This document shows positions 12,501 to 23,407 of a stretch of DNA of 64,000 bases, one piece after another. Position 1 is the first letter of the stretch; each line of letters starts with the position of its first letter. This stretch comes from Utricularia gibba. Lineage: Eukaryota; Streptophyta; Magnoliopsida; Lamiales; Lentibulariaceae. The translations under genes and the position numbers were made by a program. The notes beneath the pieces were generated by a model. The model saw only the letters and a program-made list of their open reading frames with translations, ran no database searches and was not told the origin of the DNA. The stretch is from NCBI GenBank assembly GCA_002189035.1, contig NEEC01000012.1, positions 2,914,001 to 2,978,000 on the forward strand, read 5' to 3'.

Positions 12501-13455
12501 ATCATGGAGGAAGAGATGCAAGTCTTTCCTATCTCGTCAGAGTATTGCACATTTCACAAAATGTTGATAGGATACAAATATGAGGACCCAGAAAATGATA
12601 ACATCTATTTCTTTGAGATACGTTATCATGTCAGATATAGGGATCAGGACATAGATTAATTTCGCCAGATATCCAATCGAAAAGCATAGATTTATGGCGT
12701 ATAACTATCTGGAAAAGGACTAGGACTTCATTTTTCAAATCAAAATCAACCATTGGCTTGCTCCAAACACAGGAAAACTTGATCCCTTAAGAGAGAAGGG
12801 AAGGATCAGACCTGTTGCAAGAGTATCATACCAGGAACAGGAACACTTACAGAATATGCAAGCAGAGCCTCCAGTAACATCTCAGCATTCTCGTCACCTG
12901 AGGAAAAAGGTAAGGATTTCATTGATGAACTTGAATAGCCACGTTGCAAGTGTCCTGAAGAAATAACATTGTGCTAAAGCTCCTAATTATAAAAAATGAT
13001 AATAGTTAACAGTTCCAGGTTAGGTCCAACAAAAAAATGAACAACGAGTTAGTGTTTGCAGCATAAGATTTGCAGAAGGAACTACAACAGCCGCACCTTT
13101 TTCCTCAATCACCTTACTGACAAGGCCTGGTTTGAATCCCATCTCAGCAAAGAATGATATCCAGTTGCTTCCAGATGAACTCGGGACGTCTTCCTAAACA
13201 TGCAAGGTTCACGAATAAGGTACACGCCACTCAGCAACGAATAGAAAAATACACCAACTATCCAATTTAGATTCTAAAATACGGCACCAAAAAAGATAAA
13301 CCAGAATCTACTTACGAACCGAAAAGCCTTACCTCAGCGGACCTCGAGCATGCCATTTGAGGTGGGACATCACGGTTCAAGTGTTCATTCCCATGAATGC
13401 GCTTTACAGAATTTTCAAGAACGGAAGTGTCCTCATCATCCGATATTTCCACCAT
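9521..13455 (-). CDS. DRM3: DRM3-like DNA (cytosine-5)-methyltransferase homologue, catalytic motif lost; frame broken once
   Basis: Homologue of the RNA-directed DNA methylation enzymes DRM1/2. Ten exons (13455-13333, 13193-13097, 12897-12851, 12475-12383, 12185-12093, 11986-11887, 11526-11420, 11189-11087, 10967-10897, 10821-9521) give 711 residues if one base is restored. The N-terminal half carries UBA-type ubiquitin-binding domains (DENAEMLLEALLAYS; LLKMNFSLDEVGSAMDNLG; LLDMGFSESQISTAFENCG). The rearranged methyltransferase domain follows, including the SAM motif SFFTGIGGAEVAL. The usual catalytic Pro-Cys motif is replaced by CRNPSE, as expected for DRM3, which acts as a non-catalytic cofactor of DRM2. 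Near 9998-10003 the frame breaks between HLERLL and GYQIHHSQV. One more G (GG to GGG on the coding strand) repairs it. The head-to-head neighbour is RRP8. Confidence 0.9.
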
Positions 13456-14022
13456 CGCAAACTATGAATCATTGCTCCTTCTTAACCATTTATGGAGAAA
13501 AATACTCAAATGGCATCAGCCATTCTAGCGTTGAGACGAAGAAAAACAACGTCGTTAAATCGTTAACACCTACCATTTTGAGAGTGTTTTCAATTACCGA
13601 AAAGAAAAATCAAATTCGGCCCATATATTGTCCTGCTCCTGCATGCAACAAAATAAATTCAGCGAAACTGCGAACGTTTCATCATCTGTAACGGCGAAAG
13701 GATAGGTGGAGATGGACACTGTTACCGGAATGTCTGTAAAACGAAAGTTGGCGAAAGTGTACTTCAATGCCCAATCTTGAGACCAGAGCACCCAAAGGGC
13801 GGGATGAGAATGAATTTACAGTAGCCGTTGGAACCCTAGAACTTAATTATTGAATTCTATTATTAGGAAACAGATATTACAATATAATTGTTTATGTCTT
13901 TTAAAATTATATCAAATTACCAGGAGTTGTGCTGGATATTTTAGGGTAACTCCACTTTCGGCCCAACTGAATGGGCTAGTGACTAGAATACTTCTCGCGG
14001 GTAAGCGGAAACTGTACAGAGC
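13456..14022. promoter_or_regulatory. Shared promoter region between DRM3 and RRP8
   Basis: 567 bases separate two divergent start codons, so both promoters and leaders must fit here. I see no strong named element. Part of it is AT-rich (about 13840-13915). Confidence 0.45.
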
Positions 14023-15812
14023 ATGACGGAGGAACGGAGGCGGAAGAGGAAAAGGGCAGGCCAGCGCAAGGGGAAGGACAAGCCTAGTGGAATTGCGGTG
14101 AAGAATGATGAGTCTTCTTCAATCACGGCTTCTTCTGGTTCTGTTTACGCTCATGCTTCTGAGAAAGGATCGAAATCCTCTTCATTCATTGATAAAGTAA
14201 AGCAAGAATTGACTTGGTTATTGCAGAATCCTGATGCTTCTCGAAGTTTCAGTGTATGTGCTTCTCAACACACCTGATTTGCTCTCTCCTCTTTGGCAGA
14301 TGAAATCCAAGTTGTCAGGAGGTTATTTCCGGATGATAAATGAAAAGCTTTACACGTGCAGGTAATGCTAGCGTTTTCCTATTATTTTTGGTCACCTATT
14401 TCGTCTTTGGTGTATTGTATTTTGTATAGTGAAAAATTTGTCTATCTGTGTTGATTTCTATGTTATACTTGCCAGCGGAGATGAGGCCTTACAGTATTTT
14501 GAAGAGAACCCATCGTTGTTCAATGTGGTAAGGTCTGATCTTGTTCTTCTGGTGATTTCGCTTCATATTCTTTGGTTGCTCCTCCATCTAAAAACCCCTT
14601 TTGTGACTTTTGACCCCTTGAAGGTTTTCATTGTTTGGCATGACATGGAAACAAGTTATTCTCCGGATGAAATCATATGATGATCTTTTATTCTTGCCAA
14701 AGTTTTTGCATATTCACGTCATAAGATGTTCTCCCATTGACATCACCGCACAATGATCCTATTGATTAGTTTCTGCTTATACTGCCAGTATCATTCAGGA
14801 TACCAAGAGCAAATGTCACGATGGCCTAAACAGCCTATTGATATCATCATAAATTGGATAAGATCCCGTGGTTCTTCTCTGGTTGTTGCTGATTTTGGTT
14901 GTGGTAATGGATTCTATCTTTTACCCCTATGAACAGTTGTCTTCTTGTGAAATGATTGTTTTCAAATCTTTTCTTTTTCCCAGGGGATGCCCGGCTTGCT
15001 CGAAGTGTGAAGAACAAAGTTTTCTCGATTGATTTGGTTTCAAATGACCCATCTGTTATTGCCTGTGATATGTCCAATGTATATCTCCCACCACTTGATC
15101 TTTACCTTTACATTGCTTTCTCCCACCAGCAGCTTTCTCCTCGTAAATTATGCATGGCCTGCAGAACTATAGCATAAACAGAAAGTTCTATAGATTTTCC
15201 ATAGCACTGGGAATAATTTGCAGGATTCTTTGCTTGCAGACCCCTCTTGAAACTTCCTCGGTGGATGTTGCTGTATTCTCGCTCTCACTTATGGGAACAA
15301 ACTTCCCCTCGTATCTACAGGAAGCAAACCGGGTTCTGAAACCTTGGTACAAATTTACGCACTTCCCCTTCATCTCTCTCTATATTCATGCTTGCTTACA
15401 GATTTACGCACTTCCTTTGTTTCTATGCAGTGGTTTCCTTTTGATAGCAGAAGTCAAAAGCCGGATGGATCCTAATACAGGAGGAGCAGACCCTGAACAA
15501 TTTATCAAAGCTATATGCGAACTAGGATTCACCCCAACATCCAAGGTTTCAGTATTCCACTGGCTTTAGTGAAGAAAATTTTGAATTCATGCTAACACAC
15601 TCTCCCTTCCTCCACTGCAGGACTTCTCCAACAAGATGTTTGTACTCCTTTACTTCCAAAAAAAGGTTTGCTTCCATGATCCATGCACTGTTTCTAGCAA
15701 CATCACCCCTGCTTGCTCATGTTTCTTTTTGTGTCATCTTCCTCAGGAGAAACAAAGCTCTAAGAACATAGAGTGGCCGCAGTTGAAACCTTGTTTGTAC
15801 AAGCGTCGCTGA
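14023..15812 (+). CDS. RRP8: Ribosomal RNA-processing protein 8 (nucleolar rRNA methyltransferase)
   Basis: SAM-dependent methyltransferase of the Rrp8/nucleomethylin family, which makes m1A in large-subunit rRNA in the nucleolus. Nine exons (14023-14253, 14300-14361, 14476-14527, 14789-14903, 14984-15078, 15240-15346, 15431-15545, 15621-15665, 15747-15812) sum to 888 nt, or 295 residues. The basic N-terminus ([17 protein letters not shown]) looks like a nucleolar signal. Family hallmarks follow: [14 protein letters not shown], the SAM motif [13 protein letters not shown], the acidic-loop region CDMSN, and [21 protein letters not shown]. The C-terminus (LKPCLYKRR) is typical. All phases join cleanly with no frame break. 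Confidence 0.95.
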
Positions 15813-16146
15813 GTGTGGGTTTTGTTTTCCAAAGGATCTTTACATTTAGACGTGAAAAAGTTAACTTGGTTATGCAGATGGTTACTGCTGCATTCTTGAA
15901 ATGAAATCATCATCTTGCTATTGTGAATCGTGAAACTTTAATATTCTGTTGTAAAGTAAAGTACGTTTTTGGGGATGGCAAATTGACGGTTGAGGTAGTT
16001 GACGGTCTAGAGAGATTCACAAATTTGGTTGTCTAGGGGAATGTTGGCCGTTGGAATCCGCCTTTCACGGCGGCCACCGCCCCTACATAATCTGACGGCC
16101 ATCGCCACCGTTTCTCTCGACAATTTTCGTCTCTCAGATTTGCAAT

Positions 16147-16583
16147 ATGGAGAACTGCGCTGTGATTCTGTCTCTTGTCGTCATCATTTCCGCCTTCGTT
16201 GATGGAGTTCCCGGCCAAGAGTCACCCGCGACCGCCCCGTCGTTGTCTCCGGTCTCTGCCGCGCCATCAGCATCGACCTCCGAGCCCAGTGCCCCATCCC
16301 CATCCGCAGCTACCCCAGTAGGCTCTCCCGCGCCTGAAGCCTCATCCCAGAAAGTGCTGCTGCGCCTGTGGATGAGGCAGCATCGCCGGAGGAGGAGCCG
16401 GCTTCACCGGCCGCGGCTACGGATGCTCCCGCGGCGGCGCCGACCGCGTCGCCACTTCCCGCTGATGCCGGTCCCAGTCCTAGTGAAGCCGCGGCGGACA
16501 CTCCTAGCGATGGCGGTGCCGCGTTGAGGATCTCCACCGCCGTGTGCGCCGCCGCTGGCGCAGTAGGATTCTTCCTCATCTGA
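16147..16583 (+). CDS. Classical arabinogalactan protein, GPI-anchored; frame broken once
   Basis: Cell-surface proteoglycan core protein. A signal peptide (residues 1-23) is followed by a Pro/Ala/Ser/Thr-rich region with many AP, SP and TP pairs, the sites for hydroxyproline arabinogalactan chains. A C-terminal hydrophobic segment (ISTAVCAAAGAVGFFLI) after DGGAAL is a typical GPI-anchor signal. As written, the frame changes to an Arg-rich nonsense sequence after PAPEASS. The AGP frame resumes as ESAAAPVDEAASPEEEPASP. One extra C in the run CCC at about 16349-16351 joins the two, giving 145 residues with both signals intact. There is no room for an intron there. No introns are seen. Confidence 0.85.
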
Positions 16584-16814
16584 TCAGTTCAAATGTCTTC
16601 TCATGCATTGTAACAATAAACATGTCTTCTCCGGGGAAGCGTCGCCCGGTGGCCGATCACATTCAATGATTTCTCTCTCTTCTCAGTTTCCCTTTATAAT
16701 TATTTTTTTCAGGAAAAAAAAGAAAATAATAATCTATTATGTTTTATTCCGACATTATCTTATTATGATCATCTAAAATAACGGCGACCGAGCGGAGCAA
16801 GCTGTGTCGACGAG

Positions 16815-17957
16815 ATGGAACCCGAAAATTCGCGAAAGAGAGTGGTGGTATGCGGCGGCGGAGTCATCGGCGTCGCCACCGCCTATTTCTTGTCAAAAAA
16901 AGGCGCCTCCGTTACCATCGTCGAAAAATCGTCGATCGCCTGCGCTGCATCAGGCAAGGCAGGGGGGTTCCTCGCCCTAGACTGGTGCGACGATGGCCCT
17001 GTTTCTGCCCTTGCTCGAGCCAGCTTCAATCTCCACCGTTCCCTCGCTGAGGAACTCCATGGCGCAGATCTCTACGGCTATCGCGCGGTCACCACTCTCA
17101 GCCTCACGATCCGTGAAACCGACGCCGCGTCTGAGGCTCGATCGAGCAAAAACTCAAGAACCGTAACAGTTCCGCCGTGGATCGACGGAAAGGCGAAGGG
17201 ATTCAAGACGATTGGGACGACGGAGACGACGGCGCAGGTTCATCCGGAACTGTTCACGAAGACACTGCTTGCGAAGGCGATTGACGATTTCGGAGTAAAG
17301 GTAGTGATCGGAAAAGTGTGTTCGGTGACGGTAGCCGAAGGAGCGGCGACGGCAGTGGTTTTAGAGGACGGCGAAGCGATAGCGGCGGACGCCGTTGTCC
17401 TTGCACTAGGTCCATGGAGCAGCAAGTTGCCTCTCTTGGGCTCAATTTTCCGGATACATGGGCTTAAGGCCCACAGTATTCTCATCCAGCCCAATGACCC
17501 AGACACTATAACTCCTCACGCACTGTTCCTAACCTATTACCCGGGCGACGGAGCGAACCCCATGGATCCCGAGGTGTACCCACGGCCAACAGGCGAGGTC
17601 TACCTTTGCGGGATGGCGGCGGAGTCGGAGGTGCCTGACTCGCCGGAGGAGGTGACCCCGGTGCCAGAATCAATAGCCATTCTCAAGAAAGTGGCGATGC
17701 ACGTTTCAAGCCAGCTAATGGAAGTGAAGGCGGAACAGGCCTGCTTCTTGCCGTGTTCCCCCGACGACCTGCCGGTCATTGGAGAAGTTCCGGGCGTTAA
17801 TGGATGCTACGTGGCTACAGGGCACAGCTGCTGGGGCATTCTAAACGCTCCGGCGACGGGCGCCGCCCTTTCGGAACTCGTTATGGATGGCGAACCGGAA
17901 ACTGTCGATCTCACTCCATTTAGTCCCAGTAGGTTTCTACAGAGCCAGGCCCATTAA
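16815..17957 (+). CDS. FAD-dependent oxidoreductase, DAO/glycine-oxidase superfamily
   Basis: Flavoprotein amine oxidase-like protein of 380 residues in a single open exon. The N-terminus has the dinucleotide-binding fold VVVCGGGVIGVATAYFLS followed by the acidic end of strand two (VTIVEK). A DAO-type core and the C-terminal FAD-contact segment GCYVATGHSCWGILNAPATG follow. It resembles fungal TDA3-like putative oxidoreductases and their plant homologues. The substrate is not evident from sequence. No targeting peptide is clear. The gene is GC-richer than its neighbours, as intronless plant genes often are. It carries no frame break. Confidence 0.88.
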   Translation: MEPENSRKRVVVCGGGVIGVATAYFLSKKGASVTIVEKSSIACAASGKAGGFLALDWCDDGPVSALARASFNLHRSLAEELHGADLYGYRAVTTLSLTIRETDAASEARSSKNSRTVTVPPWIDGKAKGFKTIGTTETTAQVHPELFTKTLLAKAIDDFGVKVVIGKVCSVTVAEGAATAVVLEDGEAIAADAVVLALGPWSSKLPLLGSIFRIHGLKAHSILIQPNDPDTITPHALFLTYYPGDGANPMDPEVYPRPTGEVYLCGMAAESEVPDSPEEVTPVPESIAILKKVAMHVSSQLMEVKAEQACFLPCSPDDLPVIGEVPGVNGCYVATGHSCWGILNAPATGAALSELVMDGEPETVDLTPFSPSRFLQSQAH

Positions 17958-19143
17958 ACAGAAAACACTGTTGATCCAGGAACTCTGCTCTACCGATCTT
18001 TTCTAAAAAGATTTTCTATACTTATTTTAATTTTAGACAATAATAATAGTTCGTTCTTATTCAACTTATTTAAAAATATTTTAAATTTTCCAGAATATTC
18101 ACAAATTTATTTCTACTTTTTAAAAAGGAAGAGGGTGGAGGGTGTATGAGACATTTCACCTGCCTTACGGCGGCTTCTGTCTAGAAGGCGGCATGCATTC
18201 AACTTCCAAAAGAATTCATTGCCTATAATAATAATATTTTAAAATATAATGTATTCAATTCTATCTTTATCTCACACCAAAAGTATTTAAAATCATTTAT
18301 TCGTGTTAAAAAATGAGCTGAAAATATCTTCACAATTTTAAAAAATCATTTATTCGTGTAAGGGTATGCTATATGTATGTATATCTCTCTCTTCCAAAGG
18401 GTTTAAACCGGAGAAAGCAAAAGGCGCTTCTAAAAGAAAAGGGAAATTAAAAAAAAAAAAGGAACTTGCGACATTTCCATGCACAACACAAGCAACATTG
18501 CGACAAATGGTTTCGAGATTATTGTAAATATTTTAATGCGTTTAGAATATCATTTTTGACTTTATTACAGTGTATGACATCAGCTTATTAAAATGACCAT
18601 GAACCAACCGGTTTGAAATGATTTCCATCATTCGAGATTATAAAACTAAAAAAGCCGGGAAACGGGGAACCGGTTCCCTTTTTTCTTTTCCTTTTTCTTC
18701 AATTTTCAAGCCGATGATTTGATCATTAGAAACTTAAAAAAAAAAAAAAGATTACAAGTGAGCGAGCACTCCTAATAATTCATTTTTTTCCTAAAACATT
18801 TTATAAGTTGTAACAAAAAATATTATGATATCGAGAAAGCGAGGTTTGACCTAGTTTAGCCTAATTTCAGTCTTCAGTTTTAAAATATCCAACTTTGACC
18901 TTCATGTTGTGTGGTAGGGTCATAGCTATTAATGACACGTCATCTCAAAAGCATAGTAGGGTCATAGATATTAATGACACGTCATCTCTATAGCATGCAA
19001 CCTTGGACTGAGGAATGAGGCGGCTTTTCTTTTCTTTTCTTTTTTTTTAATATTAATAAAAATCTGAAAATTAAAGGAAGACGGGCATCGGGAAGGTGTG
19101 CATTGCGTACAAGGCATCTGCTTTTAGTGGCGGCTCGTCTTAT
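17958..19143. other. AT-rich convergent intergenic region
   Basis: About 1.2 kb between the oxidoreductase stop and the DUF1645 stop. It is AT-rich with several A-runs and has no protein-like reading frame. It contains one tandem duplication, listed separately. Confidence 0.55.
18914..18996. repeat. 42-bp tandem duplication carrying an ACGT element
   Basis: Two adjacent copies with a 42-base period start at about 18914 and 18956. Each contains TAGGGTCATAG followed by TTAATGACACGTCATCTC. The copies differ at only a few bases. Each has the same ACACGTCA bZIP-type core. The position is 3' of both neighbouring genes. Confidence 0.85.
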
Positions 19144-19848
19144 CTAGTTGAGTGAGCCAACTCTAAGGCTGGTAGAAAAAGAAAAAAGACCTAAAACGTT
19201 CCGTCGGTAGGGGAGGAAGGATTGCTTCTTCTGTACTTCCTTCATCAAGCGGTTCCTGACGTACAGTTCCTCGTGCGCCGAGATCGTTCTGGCGGCGGAG
19301 TGCCGTTCAGCGTTGATACGGAAGGATGATTTCTCCGTTTTCTGTTTGGGATACAGGTGTCCTGTATTGTTCTTCCAGCTTCCCTCGCTATTGCTCCGGC
19401 GCAGAAAATTCTTGAGCTTCCACGGCAGCGACGCCGATCGACTGGACCCGCTCTTCAAGGATTTACTCACCGGAGAAGGCGGCGGTGGCGGCCAGACGGA
19501 GTAGCTTTCCCGCGGAAGCCTCTCCAATTCGTCTTCTTCTTCCGATGACGAATCCGACTGGACCGGATCGCGATCGTTGATAAATAGATCCCTAAACGAA
19601 ACCGCTAGCGGTTCCGATTCCGATTCCGATTCCTTCCTCGTAATCAGCGCCGGCTCAAGAATCGACAACGAGCTGCTCTCGAACAGAGGGAAACTGGTTG
19701 CAACAGGAGAATCTGAAACGGTGAACTCAAATTCGCTGTCAATTTCAGGATCGCCGTTGATTTTCTTCTCCTCCTCCTCCTCCACCGTGGCCGCGATCTC
19801 CGACAACCTCTCCTCGGAGTAGACTCTGAAGCTCAAGTCCCCCTGCAT
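19144..19848 (-). CDS. DUF1645 family protein
   Basis: Plant-specific protein of unknown biochemical function, 234 residues in one exon. Family features in order: an N-terminal SFRVYSEE segment, an acidic stretch ending EFEFTVSD, the LFINDRD motif, a Ser-rich region (SSSEEED), a basic LPWKLKNFLRRSNSEG segment, and a C-terminal KKQSFLPYRRNVLGLF motif. I start at the ATG at 19848. The frame extends upstream to a GTG at 19917, but that part overlaps the TATA box and is not coding. Some family members are stress-induced; nothing here shows a specific role. Confidence 0.8.
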   Translation of the reverse strand: MQGDLSFRVYSEERLSEIAATVEEEEEKKINGDPEIDSEFEFTVSDSPVATSFPLFESSSLSILEPALITRKESESESEPLAVSFRDLFINDRDPVQSDSSSEEEDELERLPRESYSVWPPPPPSPVSKSLKSGSSRSASLPWKLKNFLRRSNSEGSWKNNTGHLYPKQKTEKSSFRINAERHSAARTISAHEELYVRNRLMKEVQKKQSFLPYRRNVLGLFSFSTSLRVGSLN

Positions 19849-19907
19849 CTGGAACTGAGTGAGAACTACCAGTTTTGATTTCGGTTGCTGTGAAGCAGAG
19901 AGCTGGC

Positions 19908-19976
19908 TTTTATACACCCGTAGGCGGCTCTGGTTTGATACACCCTTTTATACACCCGTAGGCGGCTCTGGTTTGA
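19908..19976 (-). promoter_or_regulatory. Duplicated TATA-box core promoter of the DUF1645 gene
   Basis: A 31-base unit occurs twice with a 38-base period (19908-19938 and 19946-19976). Read on the minus strand, each copy ends in GGGTGTATAAAAG, a good TATA box. The proximal TATA lies about 64 bases upstream of the ATG at 19848, which would put a transcription start about 30 bases before the start codon. The distal copy could drive a second start 38 bases further upstream. Confidence 0.7.
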
Positions 19977-20054
19977 ACTTTGAACTTCCAGGAAAAAGGA
20001 ATGACTTCGTTGGGTACCCACCTGTGTTTCTAGAGGCCAAAATTATTTAATTAT

Positions 20055-20145
20055 TTAATTGGGCCTGCTCAACAAACAAGTAACACTTATAGTCTAGGCC
20101 TGTACACCTACACTTGGGCCTGCCCATTTTAATGGGCCTGTCATG
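20055..20145. promoter_or_regulatory. Cluster of site II (GGGCC-type) elements
   Basis: TTGGGCCTG, TAGGCCTG, TTGGGCCTGCCC and AATGGGCCTG occur within 90 bases. Two of them flank a near-palindrome, GCCCATTTTAATGGGC. Such TGGGCC elements bind TCP factors in promoters of housekeeping and growth genes. They lie between the divergent DUF1645 and ARM/TOG genes and could serve either. Confidence 0.45.
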
Positions 20146-21702
20146 TACGGAACCGGGTCCATGCACATTTGCTTGAAATGAGACCCGGATCCGGATCCTA
20201 ATTGAAGAGGTCCGATTGGAGCAGACGGGGCGCCGACAAAGAGCACCGTGGCACATGCGCAGGGTCCCCCCGCAGTCCAGTCATAAAACGGTGAATAAAC
20301 GTGTCTCCTTTAATGGAGAGGGTCGGGGGGTGCAACTTGAAAGGGGCCGACCGTACGCAAAATGCATTCAAAACCCCAGACGTTTTCTTTTTTACGGTTT
20401 TTTTAATGCTGATTGTGTCGCATGTAGGTTAGTTTCTAGGCTTTTTATTGCGTGATTCCATTAAAATCATAATGTAATCATTGTTATTAGATATTGACAC
20501 GAATTTTATTTATTTAGTTATTTACCAATTTTAATATAAAGAATATTTTAATATTTTAAATGATTAAAAAATTATTATGAACTACTTACATGATCAATGG
20601 GTCATTTAAGGGAATTTGGAAGTAAGGTTGTTATTTAGGTGACTCGTCGTTGTCGCCGGTGGTCACGTGAGGAGGGGCTACCCGGTCGGACCGGGCCGGT
20701 CCGGCCGCGTTTTGGGTCATTAAATCAGGGCGCGTATTGAAAGTGGCAGCTGCCGTTGCCATTTCGCCGGTTACCAAAAAAACAAATTAAAAGAAGAGAG
20801 TACCGTGTAATTTCGATTCCTCTAGATCCTGCTGCCTTCCGAATCTCGCCGTATTTTCAGCAGAAATCTGCCGTCGGGCCGTCATCGGCGTTACTCCGAG
20901 CCGGTTCTGCCGCAAATACTTTGGCGTTCTCATTTTCTGTTTCGCATTTCTTTCAGGCATGTTTGCCTTGCTCTGCGTCAAGTTTCGTTGTTTGGCGCGT
21001 TGAATCTGATGGAGGTTGGATAGAAATCTTTCCTTTTAAGTGAGATTTTTGGATCTTGGAGTGTATGTGTTTTTTCGTTCGTGTGCTGTCGGTGCTTTGC
21101 TTAAACTTTGTTTTGATCTTATTCTTGAGTGCTGTGACTGCGCTGTGAATATAGGAGCGATGTTTGCAAGGGTGAGTATTCTTTTCATCTCGTAGCATTA
21201 ATTTCACTTTGGAGATATCTTGGATCTAACTAGTGATTGCTGATCTGGATACAGGGAGAAATCCAGTTTTTTAAGTGGATATAGGTTGAAGGTCTTTTTA
21301 TTGCAGTCATGTCTCTCACATGGCATTATTAATGATTCACTTAGTTAGACTGAGTTGGTTGTTCCGTTGCATCAATCTCCAATATTTATTTGGCTTTTAC
21401 ATTTTTTTTGTGGAATGGGCGGACGCTGAAGCCTCTGTTGGTCTGTAGCGTCTCGGATGGTGATGTGTTCTCTGCTTACGTTTTCAATGTAGTTCTTTGA
21501 TAGATCAGTGGTCTACCTCAGTTGAATAGTTTCTAGAACGATTTTTTTTATACTGGTTTCATTGAATTATTGTACTTTTGGCACCGTTTTCGATGCCCTC
21601 TTTTTGCTGATCGTGGAGATATCTGTAAATGATTGTGATTCGTTGTTGGTTTGTAACACTTGGTGAACTTCGTTGTCATTTCTTTGGCGTCAGGTTTGCA
21701 AA

Positions 21703-23034
21703 ATGTCTGAAATGGTTCTCCAAGATAATGCTGCGGTTCCTGAGCCTGATAGGATGAATGGAAATGCCAACGAGTGCAATCTTATTCAACTGCAGACAAC
21801 GCAGGTGGAAGAAAATTCTGATGTTGGACAAAGGAATGGAATTCCTTTGATACCGAGTAATCCAGCGAAAACAGAAGGAACTGAAAAACCAGAACTTGCA
21901 GTGGTGACCACTGAGGTTGAATACATTGAATCCAGGGACTTGAAGGACGTGGAGGATGTGGATACTTGTGTGAAGGTTGCATTTCTTCTATTCTTGACTT
22001 CTTTTGATTGTGATTATGGTTGAGTTTTTTTCAGCTCACATTACCAGAGTACTTAAAAGTTTTCCATTTTCTTCATCAGTCACTGGTTCCTGAGCTTGGC
22101 TCAAAAGATTGGTTGTCTGTGTGCCAAGCACTCAACAATGTACGAAGGTTGTCTCTGTTTCACGAGGAATCCATTGTCAGCATATTGTAAGTATATCTTA
22201 ACGTATTTTATGCTCCATTGTCTTGGCCCTGATGTTGTGAACTCTTATTTACTCAACAGGAAGGACATCGTCCCCCTAGTTGTGAAATCGGTAAAAAATC
22301 CACGCAGTGCTGTTTGTAAAACTGCTATCATGGCTTCTGAAGACATATTCAGTGCTTACAAGGATGGCATCATTGATTCTCTGGACGCATTGGTACTAGA
22401 AGCCCGCCTTGCACTTGCCCCCTTTTATCTCAACATTCTGATGGTATTGTTCTTCTTTCCCAGCTTGTGCAGCTTCTTCTCAAATCCTCACAAGACAAGA
22501 AATTCGTATGTGAGGCAGCTGAAAGTGCATTGATGACCCTGACGAGCTCCGTCTCCCCTCTTCTGCTGTTGCCCAAGTTACAACCTTACGTAAAGGATAG
22601 AAATCCTCGAATTCGTGCCAAGGCTTCGCTATGTATCTCTCGAAGTGTGCCTCGCCTGGTAAGATACCTTTTCCTACAAGCTCTTTGCACATAAAGTGTG
22701 TTCAATAAAGCTTGCGAGTTTTCTGTTCCCTCAGGGTGATGATGGGATTAAGGAGTTTGGCATAGAGAAGCTTATCCAAGTAGGTGCTTCTCAGCTATGC
22801 GACCAGCTCCCTGAGTCCAGAGACGCTGCTCGTTCATTGTTGCTCGAATTGCAAGCCGCGTACGAACGATCACATGCTTCTGAAGCAGCGTCTCTTCCCG
22901 AAGACAGCACCACTCCTCCTCCTCCTCCCCCATGGAAGCTTTTCTGCGAATCAAAGCTTTCACCACTGAGCGCCCAAGCAGTCCTCCGTGTGACCGGCCT
23001 CTCCAAGGAAGCAGCTGTTGTTGGTTCTTCGTAA
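21703..23034 (+). CDS. ARM-repeat / TOG-domain protein
   Basis: Five coding exons (21703-21975, 22080-22186, 22260-22392, 22464-22658, 22735-23034) give 335 residues with clean phases. After an acidic, unstructured N-terminus of about 95 residues, helical ARM/HEAT repeats of the CLASP/TOG type follow: SLVPELGSKDWLSVCQALNN, LKDIVPLVVKSVKNPRSAVC, LLKSSQDKKFVCEAAESAL. TOG domains bind tubulin, so a microtubule-linked role is likely but inferred. A stretch with seven Pro near the C-terminus precedes a short conserved tail. A non-coding first exon and leader intron probably lie at about 20800-21690; the acceptor before the ATG is near 21693. Plant homologues are annotated only as ARM repeat superfamily proteins. 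Confidence 0.85.
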
Positions 23035-23407
23035 CAACAGCACTCGCTATTCTGTTGGTTGATACATGTAAATACCTCAAGTGCATGGAGATCCTTGAGA
23101 TGCAGGCGATTCATTACTCCGACTTCATCAAATTCCAGTTGAGTTCGTACAACGGCCGCTTCTCTAAGGTTATGATCTTCTTTGTTTTGACTGCTAAGGT
23201 ATAGCGCACACCCTTCCATTTCCTCATGTCTGTTTCGATCTGAATCATATCATGCCATGTAACTTTACATTTCTCAAGTCACCCATTGCAAGACTTGAAC
23301 ACTTGGTATTCTTGATTCCTTGGGGTGTACACAAATAAGCAAGCGTTCGGAACAGACCCAACGCACACGACAAATGGGGCACTACAACATGCTGCACCAA
23401 AATCGCC

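Noticed and set aside
19849..19917. N-terminal extension of the DUF1645 protein starting at a GTG
   Set aside because: The extension begins inside the TATA box, has no ATG, and lies outside the conserved family start.
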